NCBI GenBank assembly: GCA_031761405.1
Contig: JASEVX010000012.1
Coordinates: forward strand, 23,086,723 to 23,150,722
DNA length: 64,000 nt
Source: Serripes groenlandicus
Taxonomy: Eukaryota > Mollusca > Bivalvia > Cardiida > Cardiidae
Direction: 5' to 3'
Below, piece by piece: positions 20,601 through 30,786 of the stretch. Within the stretch, counting starts at the first letter, position 1. Every line of letters begins with the position of its first letter. Position numbers and translations under genes: made by a program. The notes beneath the pieces are model-generated. The model searched no databases. It was not told the origin of the DNA and worked only from the letters and a program-made list of their open reading frames with translations.

Positions 20601-21964
20601 ATCACAAAATTGAAAGATATTTGTTGGCCACAAACGGCACAATAATATTGCGTATTATTTTAAGTCATTTGCCCTCTGACCATTGCTGTGCCTCTAGTGG
20701 CACTAGCTGTTTTCTGTTAATACTAATGTTCAATTATCGCGATTGACAATATAATTGATCGTGTATGGGCCCGCTTTATCCAAGAGATAACATTGAAACT
20801 TGCAATCAGTAGTTAACAGACGGGCATGCACTTTTTGTTTAGAATTGAGTTTCCTCTGCCATGTGTATGTCTGAATGACAGACATTATTTCTAATTTTAA
20901 CAAACAAGTACCAATCATAAGTACTGTAAAGCCAATTAATAAAAAAAATTAGAACGGGGTACAGATTTTTTGGTCCGACAATTGATTCGCTTCTCTTGGA
21001 AAAAATGTCCTACCGAGTTTTTATCAATTTGGGAAGTCCGTAGTAAATTATTATCCATTTTAACTCTGCAATTTTACCAAGAAAACGTAGAAAGCCTTTA
21101 AAACAAGACCCCCTTTGAAAACAATTCGAATGGGAACTTCGATTATGCATTTTACAAACTTTGAAAGAAAACTTGAAGAGACTTTAAAGCAGACACCTTT
21201 GGAAACAGTTGCGAAACGGGAATCTTTCTACAAGGAGCATCTTCTATCCTTTATCAAATACTCCAGAGAAGTAAACATGGCTTAAAAAAATAATCTCAAC
21301 CCAACAAAACCCTGCAAGATGACTTCCTTACAACTTTAAAGTTACCACACTAGGCAATTTGAGGTTTAAAACATTACATAGACGCTTGTCACGACTCGTT
21401 AAAACTGAAAACATTGGCAGGAAATAACTTCATGATAAAAGGCGTGAACATGTGCAATGTTCGGGAAAGATAATATTGGTATTTGTTGTTGTTAAGAACA
21501 CTCACAAACAATAATCATATTTTGAGTTTTAAAGTTTTACTTTCCTAAAATTAGAAAATATTTAAGACAGAAAAAGCTAAGGATTATCAATCCACGAATA
21601 CTCATTAAAATTCATAATTATTCCAATGCAACAATTTTAAAAGGATAATTTAAACACACGAATCCTTGTTTAAAATGAAAGTCGTCTTTATACGCAGAAG
21701 ATAATAAACGGACAATGAAAAAAAGTAATGAACGATTGAAGATTTGCGACAAATCCACATTACAAAATGGAATCTCTTGGTCCCACGTGGGAAATAATCA
21801 ACAACATTTTTACCAAATTTGCTGCGATAAATTCGAGGAAAACTTCGAAATTATAAAATATTTAACATAGGTTGTGTTAAATGAAGTTGAGAACTTCAGA
21901 AATGCGGTAGGGAAATGTTTAATTGACGTAAATTGCTAAGCGATTAGAAACGTGCACCCACCAT
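17650..21964 (-). CDS. RPS26: Ribosomal protein S26 (eS26), four exons
   Basis: Coding exons on the minus strand: 21964-21962 (ATG only), 20360-20183, 19690-19557 and 17697-17650, with phases 0, 1 and 0, giving 120 residues; animal eS26 is usually about 115. The N-terminus reads '[17 protein letters not shown]', followed by '[20 protein letters not shown]', '[19 protein letters not shown]', '[20 protein letters not shown]' and '[11 protein letters not shown]'. Cysteines 23, 26, 74 and 77 are the expected zinc ligands. eS26 is a small-subunit protein near the mRNA exit channel. The intron directly after the ATG matches the known vertebrate RPS26 gene layout. Residues differ from the common form at 'KLLYC' (usually KLHYC) and 'PPIRF' (usually PPPRF). 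Intron 3 carries a 1.09 kb repeat element and intron 1 a MITE. Intact frame and splice sites argue against a retrocopy. Confidence 0.96.
18438..19529. mobile_element. AACAAGAG element with 164-bp tandem array, in RPS26 intron 3
   Basis: Starts AACAAGAGGCCCAAGAGGGC and ends CAGTCAGTGGAGCTAAAAA. Five repeats of about 164 bp carry GCCCCGCCC (18502, 18667, 18830, 18995, 19161) and TTGAAGGAATCTGATAGAGG. A CACGCACGCACGACGGACAA segment precedes the right end. The same termini bound 41930-44338. Confidence 0.8.
19557..19690 (-). CDS. RPS26: RPS26 exon 3
   Basis: Acceptor TTATCTTTACAG, donor GTAAGAAT. It completes valine 61 and encodes 44 further residues with '[16 protein letters not shown]'. Confidence 0.96.
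20183..20360 (-). CDS. RPS26: RPS26 exon 2
   Basis: Acceptor CTATTTTCAG, donor GTAATATT. It encodes residues 2-60 plus one base, including the 'CTNCARC' zinc half-site. Confidence 0.97.
20560..20777. mobile_element. MITE with AAAGCGG ends in RPS26 intron 1
   Basis: AAAGCGGCCCATACACAATC faces, inverted, AAAGCGGGCCCATACACGAT; about 30 bp of terminal inverted repeat in 218 bp. The remaining intron (20778-21961) is AT-rich with no further feature seen. Confidence 0.8.
21962..21964 (-). CDS. RPS26: RPS26 exon 1 coding part: ATG
   Basis: Minus strand GAGTCATCAAGATG followed by GTGGGTGC. Exon 2 begins at the second codon, so exon 1 contributes only the start codon. Confidence 0.75.
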
Positions 21965-21990
21965 CTTGATGACTCCAACGGAAAAGGCTG
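21965..21990 (-). promoter_or_regulatory. RPS26: RPS26 5'UTR with TOP-like start
   Basis: The minus strand reads CCTTTTCCGTTGGAGTCATC just before the ATG. A C followed by pyrimidines is the 5'TOP signature of ribosomal protein mRNAs, placing the transcription start near 21988. No TATA box is seen upstream. From 22010 to 22380 nothing else is recognisable. Confidence 0.6.
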
Positions 21991-22380
21991 AGGAGGGATA
22001 CCGTCGTGGTAATGCGGTGCGGAACTATTTTTTGCCGATTAATTTCTATCTTTTTAAGAAATATAACAATAAAGAGGGTATCAACGATTTTGAAATAATG
22101 TTGTTTTGAACATGAACAGCTAAAAACAACGATTTTCCATTTCACAAATGTCCATTCCGTCTAAGATCTACTTTTTTCTGTAAATGTAAATGGGTTGCAA
22201 AAGAAGGTGAAAAGGGAAATAATCTAAGTTACCAAAGAGAAATCAAAGTACGCGTTACTTCCATTACGATACTTTGTAAATATTTTCCAGCTCACGTTTA
22301 TTTTGTTTTTAAAGTTTCTACCCATTAATATAGTATATATAGGCTAAACCATTGATCGATGAGCATCAAACAATGAAATA

Positions 22381-22598
22381 TTAACCCTTTCCCTTTATGG
22401 CGCCTTTGCAGCAGACGGCTTTTTGAAAACATAGTGACAAAGGAAGAAATTGCTCAAAACGAGCAATTTCTCATTTTGCCACAATGTTTTCCACGTTTAG
22501 TCATAGGTTATCCATTCAATTATAGAGATTTTCTATGTTTTGACAAAATATGTTGAAAGTCGTCTGCTGCAGATTTGTTGTATGAGGGAAAGGGTTAA
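22381..22598. mobile_element. M1 fold-back MITE, reference copy (piggyBac-like)
   Basis: The M1 family is about 160-230 bp and largely palindromic. It starts TTAACCCTTTCCCTTTATGG, then GCAGCAGACGGCTTTTTGAA, AACATAGTGACAAAGGAAGA and the central hairpin AAATTGCTC...GAGCAATTT. The same blocks follow in reverse to TGAGGGAAAGGGTTAA. TTAA flanks and ends starting CCC are the piggyBac pattern; TTAA may be a target duplication or part of the end. No transposase of that family is visible in the window. Confidence 0.85.
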
Positions 22599-22639
22599 GT
22601 CATGCCATACAGCAAAATTAAACATTATTAAGAGGCCTA

Positions 22640-22862
22640 CAACAAATAAGGGTTAACCCTTTTCCCACATACAACAAATAAGGGTTAACCCTCTTCCCGA
22701 ATACAACACATAAGGGTTAACCCTTTTCCCACATACAACAAATCTGCAGCTTACGACTCTGAAAACAACTTTATTTTTAATAGAATTGAACAAAACGATG
22801 CTGCAAGAGGAGAAATTGCTTATTATCAGTAATTTCTCCCTTTGCCACAATGTTTTCAAAAG
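22640..22862. mobile_element. M1 copy with left end tandemly repeated at 32 bp
   Basis: TTAACCC starts occur at 22653, 22685 and 22717, exactly 32 bp apart; each unit runs TTAACCCTTTTCCCACATAC to AAATAAGGG. A full M1 body with GAGAAATTGCTTATTATCAG follows. Confidence 0.85.
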
Positions 22863-22974
22863 TCAAATGTAGTTGCGACTACGCAAGAACAAATTAATCT
22901 CTTGTGGATTCAATTGAGTTAATCCATAACTTATCTTTCGTTTATACCTTTCTATCATGCAGAAACCGTCTGAC

Positions 22975-23155
22975 GCCTCTGCAGCAGATGACTTTTGAAA
23001 ACATTGTGGCAGCAAGAGAATTTCTCATGACGAGCACTTTCTCTTTTTGCCACAATGATTTCAATTTGATGGGAATAATTGCTCTTTCATACATAAGACA
23101 TTTCATTCTTATTTTGTGTTAAGGTCGGCTGCTGCAGACTTGTTGCATGTGGGAC
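22975..23155. mobile_element. M1 MITE copy, degraded
   Basis: CTGCAGCAGATGACTTTTGA, AAACATTGTGGCAGC, TCTCTTTTTGCCACAATGAT and GGCTGCTGCAGACTTGTTGC. From 23156 to 23625 I see no gene. Confidence 0.65.
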
Positions 23156-23629
23156 AGTCAGTATTGATCGAGTTCTGTGACTGTGAGGAACTTTTTTTTT
23201 GTTTGTTTAACCTTTTCATACATTCAAATATCTGCTATTGTCACATCTGTTCAATAGTTATACTTGCACTTCCATTTATGAATATTTGTCACACTTGTAA
23301 CTTTCAAAGAAGTCAAATGGATTTTTGTTGGAAGATGGAAAATGTAAAAAACCGCTTGCCGTAATTACTAGAACGTACAAGCCTTAAAGAAAATAAATCT
23401 TCGGAGATGTTTTTTTTTTAAAATTAATGACTAACACGATCAACTTGTAAGATTGCAGATACAGACACTTTTTTTTCTCCAAAGGCTTCCTATGGATTTC
23501 CACAACTACAGGGAATAATCTGATTCAATCAGATAATACACAGGCGCATATTGATCTCGATCCCAGATGTGTCTGTGTGTGTGAATGTTTCTAACACGTA
23601 TGCTTGTTTGCATGGTGTTTTATGGAAAC

Positions 23630-23757
23630 AAAAATCAGGTATATCGTGGCGTTTCCTCGTCCTCGGTAAATTACCAGTACAACATGTCCATTTAGCCTGG
23701 CACCAGCGAGTCAGTCGTAAAGCTAGCCCCACAATCCAGAGCACCAAGGAGTGAAAT
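23630..23757 (-). mobile_element. SINE family B fragment
   Basis: Minus strand: CTTGGTGCTCTGGATTGTGG, GACTGACTCGCTGG, CTAAATGGACATGTTGTACT and AGGAAACGCCACGATATACC. Confidence 0.6.
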
Positions 23758-24094
23758 TCATTTTAAAAGCCATTTGTAGGATTCGGCTGGCGATTGAACC
23801 CGAAATTTGCATATTTCTGAATTTATTTTTAACCTTTTTCCACTTGCAGATGCTAGCCTACATATTATAAAGGTGACCACTACAAAATATTATCAGACAA
23901 TCCCAGTGGAAAAGTTCATACATGCCAGATAGATTGGGGTTAAAAGCCGTTGCTAAACAAAAAATCATTTATATCTGACAATGCGACCAGTTCACCTACC
24001 TATGTGTTATCTGGCTTTCTCACACCAGTACTGCACAAAACAGTCTTTCCAAGCAGCTGGCTGCTTTCACATATTAGTGAAAGACGATTGTTGA

Positions 24095-24264
24095 ATTGAC
24101 TTTTGAAAACATTGTGGCAAAACAAGAAATTGCTCAATTTGTCCATTTGTCACAATGTTTTCAACTCAATAATTATACTTTGCTTGATAGACATTTTCGA
24201 TAGTTTTGTTTAGATGTTTTCAAAGTGATCTGCTGCATATTTGATGCATGTGGGAAAGGGTTAA
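24095..24264. mobile_element. M1 MITE copy
   Basis: GACTTTTGAAAACATTGTGG to TGCATGTGGGAAAGGGTTAA. A separate left end (TTAACCTTTTTCCACTTGCA) stands alone at about 23830. Confidence 0.7.
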
Positions 24265-24347
24265 TGGTTATTGGAGTTGTGCAAACAATGCCATGCATAT
24301 AAAGAAACACGCAGCACAATTTTCTCTCTTATTTTTAATTCTAACTC

Positions 24348-24585
24348 GACCACCTCCGTGGCGTAGTGGTAGAGCATCCGCCTCGGGAGCGGGAGGTTGT
24401 GGGTTCAATCCCTGGTAGGGTAATACCAAATACTTTAAAACTGGTAGCTATGGCTGCCCTCCTTGAGGTTCAGGGTTGCAGGGTTACCACACGACTGAAA
24501 GGCTAGTGTCAGGATAAATTGACCAGTGGCACTGGGAACGTACCCAGGAAACGCGGTGAAAAAACTGATATATTCTAACTAAGTG
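24348..24585 (+). mobile_element. SINE family B with intact tRNA-like head
   Basis: GTGGCGTAGTGGTAGAGCAT (A box), CCGCCTCGGGAGCGGGAGG arm, GGGTTCAATCCCTGG (B box), then CTCCTTGAGGTTCAGGGTTG, GGATAAATTGACCAGTGGCA and CCCAGGAAACGCGGTG. The cloverleaf-like part continues into SINE body, so this is not a tRNA gene. Confidence 0.75.
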
Positions 24586-24589
24586 GAGG

Positions 24590-25860
24590 GATGTAACTGG
24601 GTTTCAGTGAACACATATCCCAAGGTGAACATCTGCATATGGTGACAAACATTTGTGTAGTTACATTCATGACCATAACTAAATTTTGGAAATATATTCA
24701 GCAACTATGTTCCATGTCCTACATGTAGTAGTGTGGTCTGTCCTGTAAAGATAGACAATATGTAGCTATGTGTTTGTATAATGGGATACTTATACTGCCT
24801 TGCTATATAGCTAGCTGTTGTAGCGACGTGGTAGTGTTCACCTCCAGGCCAAGAGGTCGCGAGTTCAACCCATGACCTGGTCAGACCTTCATCTGGGTAA
24901 CATATAAGCTTATTCTAGGTTAAGGGCCGTAACTCAGCATCAACGTGGTTTCAGTGAATATGCATCCACAGGTTCACATTTTCACATAGTGACAACTATT
25001 TGTGTACAGTTTCGTAACTAAATTTTGAAGATACTCATACACGCAGCAAAGATTTCCATGCCCTTTAAGCTAATTCTTAGTTAACGGCCGTAACTCAGCT
25101 GCAACTGGGTTTCAGTAAACACACATCCCCAGGATTAACATTTTCATACGGCGAGACATACATCTGTGTAGTTTCGTGACTGCACCTCAAACTATATTCG
25201 AGATACGCCTTATACAAAGCTTCAAAGGTAATTCTAACTAAATCAAGGGCCATGACTCTGCTGAAACTGGGTTTCAGTGAACACACATCTCCAGGTAAAC
25301 ATTTTCACATGGTAAGACAAACATTTGTGTACAGTTTCGTCAATGCACCTCAAATTATATTGGAGATACATGTGACACATCACCAGGTGCAACTCAAATA
25401 CTTTTGGAGAGATGCATGGTACACAGCTTCAGTCTTTAATCCTTTCCCACATACAATACATCTGCAGCGGACGACTTAAAAACTATCTACTAAAAAATAT
25501 GGAAAACCTCTGTAATTGTAGGTATAATTACTGAAACAAGTTGAAAACTTTGTGGCAAAAGGAGAAATTGCTCGTTAATGTTTTCAAAAGTCATCTGCTG
25601 CAGATGCGTCAAAATGCTTCGACAGGTGGGAAAGGGCTGATTCAAACGAAATCAAGGGCCACAACTCTGCAGAGACCTTGCAGAAATGCAGCAAGAAAAC
25701 CCCCAGGAGCACATCTTCAAACGCTGACAGACATTCCAGTGATGTTTTATTACTACTACTCAAATCCATTTGGAGATATGCATGGCAGTGCAGTAAAGTT
25801 GTTGACGGACAGGCACACCTAACAGTACGTCTTCCAATGTCATGGAGTCAGACATTATAA
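24590..25860. repeat. Degenerate tandem array (about 170 bp) split by an M1 copy
   Basis: Repeats carry TAACTGGGTTTCAGTGAACA, CACATGGTGAGACAAACATT-like text and GTGTACAGTTTCGT. A tRNA-like segment (GTCGCGAGTTCAACCCATGA) lies at about 24850. After the M1 copy at 25437-25640 the array resumes with AATCAAGGGCCACAACTCTG. From 25861 to 26226 I see no gene. Confidence 0.6.
25437..25640. mobile_element. M1 MITE copy nested in the array
   Basis: TTTAATCCTTTCCCACATAC to GACAGGTGGGAAAGGGCTGA; the flanking array text resumes directly. Confidence 0.8.
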
Positions 25861-26226
25861 CTAAAGGAATTCAAAAGTCGACAAACATAAGTTGAAATGC
25901 TCATTGAATCTTTATTTCTAAATAATAATTAAATATCCTAAAATAATCATATGTATCACCTCTTTTTGGACAATATTTTACATCTCTTGAAGCTGACAAC
26001 CTTTTGAAAAGAATTGTGGGAATAGAGGAAAGCTTGTTGCGAAGTTCCTCTTTCTTTCACACTATTTTGTGCTTTGACTCAAAGACCTACTTTAATCTCT
26101 CCAGATTTTCACTTATAAATAAATGACATAAGATCTGTGCTTTCAGTTTGAAAGAGTCTAAAAGGGTGCTTTCAGTTTGAAAGAGTCTAAAAAGGGCATT
26201 ATCAGATATAACTCTTAATGGAGCAT

Positions 26227-26660
26227 TAACTCTTTTCCACAAACAGATGCTTTCTCATGCAGACGACGTTTGAAAACATTGTGCAAAAGGAAAAATTGCC
26301 TATAATGAGCAATTTCTTTTTTTTGCCACAATGTTTTCAACTTTTTTAAATAGTTTTATTTCTAAGGTTATCGAAAAGAGTTGAAAACCTTATGGCAAAA
26401 AGAAAAATTGCTCATAATTTGCAAATAATGCAAACAATGAGCAATTTCTCTTTTTGCCGCACTATTTTCAACTTTTATTTAAATGGTTTCAATTTTATGG
26501 GTATTGCATAGAGTTGAAAACCTTGTGGCAAAAGGAAAATAGCAAATAATGATAAATTTCTCTTTTTGTCAGTACCAGTATGTTTTTTAACATTTTTAAA
26601 TAGTTTCACTTTCATGGGTATTAAATAGAGTTATAATACCTCACGTGACATTGTAATGTT
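26227..26660. repeat. M1 core triplicated in tandem
   Basis: Three consecutive copies of GTTGAAAACCTTATGGCAAA, GAAAAATTGC, GAGCAATTTCTCTTTTTGCC and TTTTATGGGTATT at about 130 bp spacing, behind one M1 left arm. The terminal GTTAACCC sequences are not repeated. Confidence 0.7.
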
Positions 26661-26870
26661 AAATTCTCATATACTCATCATGGGCAATTTCTTACTGTTT
26701 CATGCTAACAGTACGTTTTTGACCAGTTAACAGTATACTGTTAGATGGCACGCGCGTTCAAATGTTGGTTATGCATGATGTCATTTCAAACAATAACGTC
26801 ATCTTTAAGACGCACATGCCAGGTAACATTATACTGTTAATCGGTATATTCATATGTGTGTGTTACATTG

Positions 26871-27131
26871 TAGTAGATATACCCATGTTCACCTCCCCTA
26901 CAAAGGTACAGAATAGATTGAATAAACGTGTAATTTTGTTCGGTATAATAAAATAAATATTGCATGGCTTCCAGTGTGACAGTACATATTGTCAACATTG
27001 TAGTAGATATACCCATGTTCACCTCCCCTACAAAGGCACAGAATAGATTGAATAAACGTGTAATTTTGTTCGGTATAATAAAATAAATATTGCATGGCTT
27101 CCAGTGTGACAGTACATATTGTCAACATTAC
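26871..27131. repeat. Two near-identical 130-bp tandem repeats
   Basis: TAGTAGATATACCCATGTTC at 26871 and again at 27001, with almost no differences through GTACATATTGTCAACATT. Inverted TAACAGTATACTGTTA motifs occur just upstream. Confidence 0.85.
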
Positions 27132-27209
27132 GGTAGATACTGTTAACCTCGGCTTCGCCTTGGGTAACAGTATTTTCCTCATGTTGATAATATGTACTGC
27201 AATGCAATA

Positions 27210-27515
27210 TTTATATATTGAAAACCTTGTGGCAAAAGGGAAAGTGAAAATAATGACAATCTTTCGCTTTTGCTACAATGTTTTAAAAAGCCATCTGCTA
27301 ATGATCCATCTGCATCAGACTACTTTGTAAAAACCTCAGCAACAATATGACATATCTCTATAACTAATAGTTGAATTATTGAATAGAGTTGAAAACATTG
27401 TGGCAAAAGGCAAAAGGAGAAAAAGCTCATCATGAGCAATATCTTCTTTTGGCACAATGTTTTCAAAAGTCGTCTGCAGCAGACGCGTCAGTAAGTGTCT
27501 GTTTGTTGGAAAGGG
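27210..27515. mobile_element. Two overlapping M1 remnants
   Basis: GAAAACCTTGTGGCAAAAGG, then GTTGAAAACATTGTGGCAAA, GCTCATCATGAGCAATATCT and AAGTCGTCTGCAGCAGACGC. Confidence 0.65.
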
Positions 27516-27566
27516 TAAAAAGGCTAATAGCTGTCATGATGTAACGCTTGATTTCTAGTTTTATCG

Positions 27567-27878
27567 TTAACCCTTTCCCTCATACGACAATTCTGCAGCA
27601 GATGACTTTGAACATATTTTGTCAAAAAATAGAAAATCTCTATAATTGAATGGATAACCTAGGACTTAAAGTTGAAAACATTCCGGTAAATTGAACATAT
27701 TTTGTCAAAAAATAGAAAATCTCTATAATTGAATGGATAACCTAGGATTAAAGTTGAAAACATTCTGGTAAAAGGAGAAATTGCTCGTTTTGAGCAATTT
27801 CTTCTTTTGTCAGTATGTTTTCAAAAAGCCGTCTGCTGCAGAGGCGTCAGAAAGCGTCTATATGAGGGGAAAGGTTAA
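27567..27878. mobile_element. M1 MITE with an 80-bp internal duplication
   Basis: TTAACCCTTTCCCTCATACG to ATGAGGGGAAAGGTTAA. The block GAACATATTTTGTCAAAAAA through GATAACCTAGGA occurs twice in tandem (about 27610 and 27691). Confidence 0.85.
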
Positions 27879-27942
27879 AAATCAATAAAATCATTAGGAA
27901 CTTTTGAAATTATTCAATTAAAAGTTGTATGAAGGTAAAAGC

Positions 27943-28333
27943 TAACCTTTTCCCACTTACAACACATCTGCAGCAAATGAAAACATGGCAAAAATATTGA
28001 GATTCTCTATAAATGAAAATATGATTATTGAATAAAACAAGGAATCCGCTGTGGTTGAGTGGTAAGCGTCGGGGATTTCGAAACCGGGTGTCCCGGGTTC
28101 GATCCCCAGTCGCGGCACTACAGTCATGGTGGAGTGCCCTTGAGCAAGGCACATTTTCTAGCCTAGTACTGGTTTGTTTACCTAGGGATCATGAATAAGT
28201 GAACTGTCACCGTGAAATAATGTTGAAAGCGGCGTAAAACCCCAATAAATAAATAAATATCAAATGAATAAAACAATTTATGCTTTTATGCCACATTGAC
28301 AATGTTTTTCCAAAGTCATCTGCTGCAAATAGC
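27943..28333. mobile_element. M1 MITE hosting a V-type SINE, 3' of the zinc-finger gene
   Basis: Left arm TTTTCCCACTTACAACACAT at 27945; the right arm CAAAGTCATCTGCTGCAAAT ends against the zinc-finger stop codon. The SINE at 28041-28264 splits it. Confidence 0.75.
28041..28264 (+). mobile_element. V-type SINE with 12-bp target duplication
   Basis: Flanked by TGAATAAAACAA at 28029-28040 and 28265-28276. Head GTGGTTGAGTGGTAAGCG with B box GGGTTCGATCCCC; the core GCCCTTGAGCAAGGCAC is the hallmark of V-SINEs; tail GCGGCGTAAAACCCC and (AATA)n. Confidence 0.88.
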
Positions 28334-30786
28334 TTATCGAGTAGGGATATTGTGTGTGAGTGGGCAGTTTCTTTTCATATGAGCCAACATACCTCTTTTT
28401 GTGGTAAACTTTCCACCACAACCCTCCAGACAGCTCAATGTCTTTTCCTTCATTTTTTTAACAGTAAGTTTTTTATCTAATATGTGTTTATTTGTGTTGT
28501 CGTTTTTCCCATCACTTGCATGCCTTTGTGAATGGCGTAGCATTGACATTTTTGTTGTAAACTCTTGTTGACAAATTAAACATTTAAAGTCCTTGATATT
28601 CAAATGCTTCTTCATGTGTACTTTGAGATTTTGCGACTCGGTAAAAAATCTTCCGCAAGTATTGCACTGGTATGGTTTAACCCCTGTATGGGTTCTTTCA
28701 TGAACTGTTAATGCTCGAGAATCCAAAAACGCTTTGTCACAACCATCAACAGCACATTTAAACTGTCGTATACCATGATGTATGGCTGCAACATGTCTTG
28801 ATAAATGTGACTTCTGTCCATAGACTTTGCCGCAAATGTCACAAGCAAAGCTATGGCCCTCATGTTGTCGTAAGTGATAATTTAGCGTACTTGAAGCCTT
28901 GTACTTTTTACCACAAATTCTACATTCAAACGACCTTGGGACATAAATGTGCGAAGTTCCGTTGACATGAAACGTTTGGTGTTTTCTCAATGAAGCATTT
29001 GAAATAAACGACCTATCACAGAGGTTACAGACATAACGCAAGTTATGCTCTTTCTTCAGATGATTCGTAAGTTGTCCACTAGTACGAAATGCGTTATTAC
29101 AAACAGAACATAAAAATGATTTAAAACAAGTTTTCATCCTGATGTGTCGATACAGGTGATTCATCTGGGTAAATCCCCTCCCACAAAACTCACACACCGA
29201 TTTTGTCTTTGATGTCTTTGTTTTCCTGAATTGTTTCTCTTTTTCCCGATCTTTGCCTTTCATAGATACACCATTTGTTTTATCATCAGTTAAGCTAATA
29301 TTTTTATGGCTCAAATCTTTCAATGTTATATTTCTATCTGAATTTAACTTGAAGGTCGAGTTATCATTTTTATCACATTTCAAGGTCAAATTCGGTTTAG
29401 TGGTACTATTCCTATACATTGTAGTGTAAGTTGAGTCAGTTTGATTTGTTGATTGTGTAAGACTAGATATACTATCAGAAATATCTGTTGTCTGGTGAAT
29501 TGATTCCTGTGAGCATTCATCGTTACCATGGTGACATTCAGTGACGGTGGATGTTGTGTGAGGTTTCATGGGCTTATCAGACCTGTGTCTTATGTTCGGT
29601 GGTGATTCTACTCTTTGATACTCCTGCTGCAGTTGATGTTGTTTATCATCATCATCATCATCATCAACATCATCATTGTCACACGCATCGACTGTGTGAT
29701 ACTTCGTATTCCCGATGACATAGTCATTCTGTGTCAGCCTACCAACCTTACTGATCTTGGTTGATAAAATTCTGTCTTTTTTAGAATGGTTTGGTTTGTT
29801 ATTATGGTCCATATTTGGCGCTATATTTGCATCACTCGCTGCATTTTCTGTTGTTTCACTTATGTTGGAAGTAGAAGCACCTTGGGCCATACTTAATGAA
29901 ACAGAGTCTCTTTGATGGCCCCTTAAAGGTGTCTTTAAACACTGCAAAGTACAACCTCTCCCCTTGTCTAACAGAGTATCTTTATCATTGGAGATCAGAA
30001 TATGTTGAACATCATCAGGTTTTCTAACAAGTCTGTGATTCATGTTATTTGTAGGCCTGAGACGATTGGTTATCAGTATCTCTGTATCATCGTTTACCAA
30101 TAAGATTGTTTTATTGCTACCATCACTCAATAATGTTCCTAAATTATTCCTGATTTTCTTTATCGTTGAACTTTGCTCATAACTGTTTATTTCAACATTT
30201 GATTTGGGAATATTATTTGGTTCGAAAGATTTTTCGTGCAACTTGTTACATTTCTGTGATTTTATTCCATTCATTGTAAGTTGATCTTGTCTAGTATTTT
30301 GGTCATCTAGTTGTTTAGAGAGATCCCCATTGAACGCAGCAAAAGTAGGAGTTTCAATTGTTTTGTTTGTCTGGATTAATTCTGGAACCTGCACTGTGTT
30401 GAATTTTTTCAACAGCCCTTGCTCATGTTTCTTCATGTGTTTTTTCAAGCCCGTTGAATTAACAAACCCTTTACCACATAGACTACAAAATGTGTGAACT
30501 GGGGCTAAATAAGCCTTACGTTTAACAGCATTGCTTGTATGAAGTTTGGTATGATCTTGATATGGTTTCCTCTGGTTGAAGGATCGGTTACAAATATTAC
30601 ATGTGAACTGTTTATCGGCTGTGTGAAGCTTCATATGAGATCGTAGCGAAGATTTCAGTTTAAGCTTGACTCCGCACACAGAACATGTGTGACCTGTGAT
30701 GTCGCTGTGTGTAAGTTTGTGGGCTCGTAAACCGTCTTTGTCCAGGAAACTTTTCCCACACTGTTCGCAGATTTGATCCCTCTTGC
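28334..30786 (-). CDS. Zinc-finger gene exon 4, fingers 5-17
   Basis: Acceptor TTTATATTGCAG ends at 30787. The reading frame is open from the first codon (KRDQICEQCGKSF) to TAA at 28334. A CAT/ATG microsatellite at about 29647-29680 encodes the Asp run. Confidence 0.95.

Noticed and set aside
24360..24432. tRNA gene
   Set aside because: A and B boxes are good, but the sequence runs on into SINE B body; the same holds for the other tRNA-like heads at 15735, 28041, 49470, 50601 and 56930.
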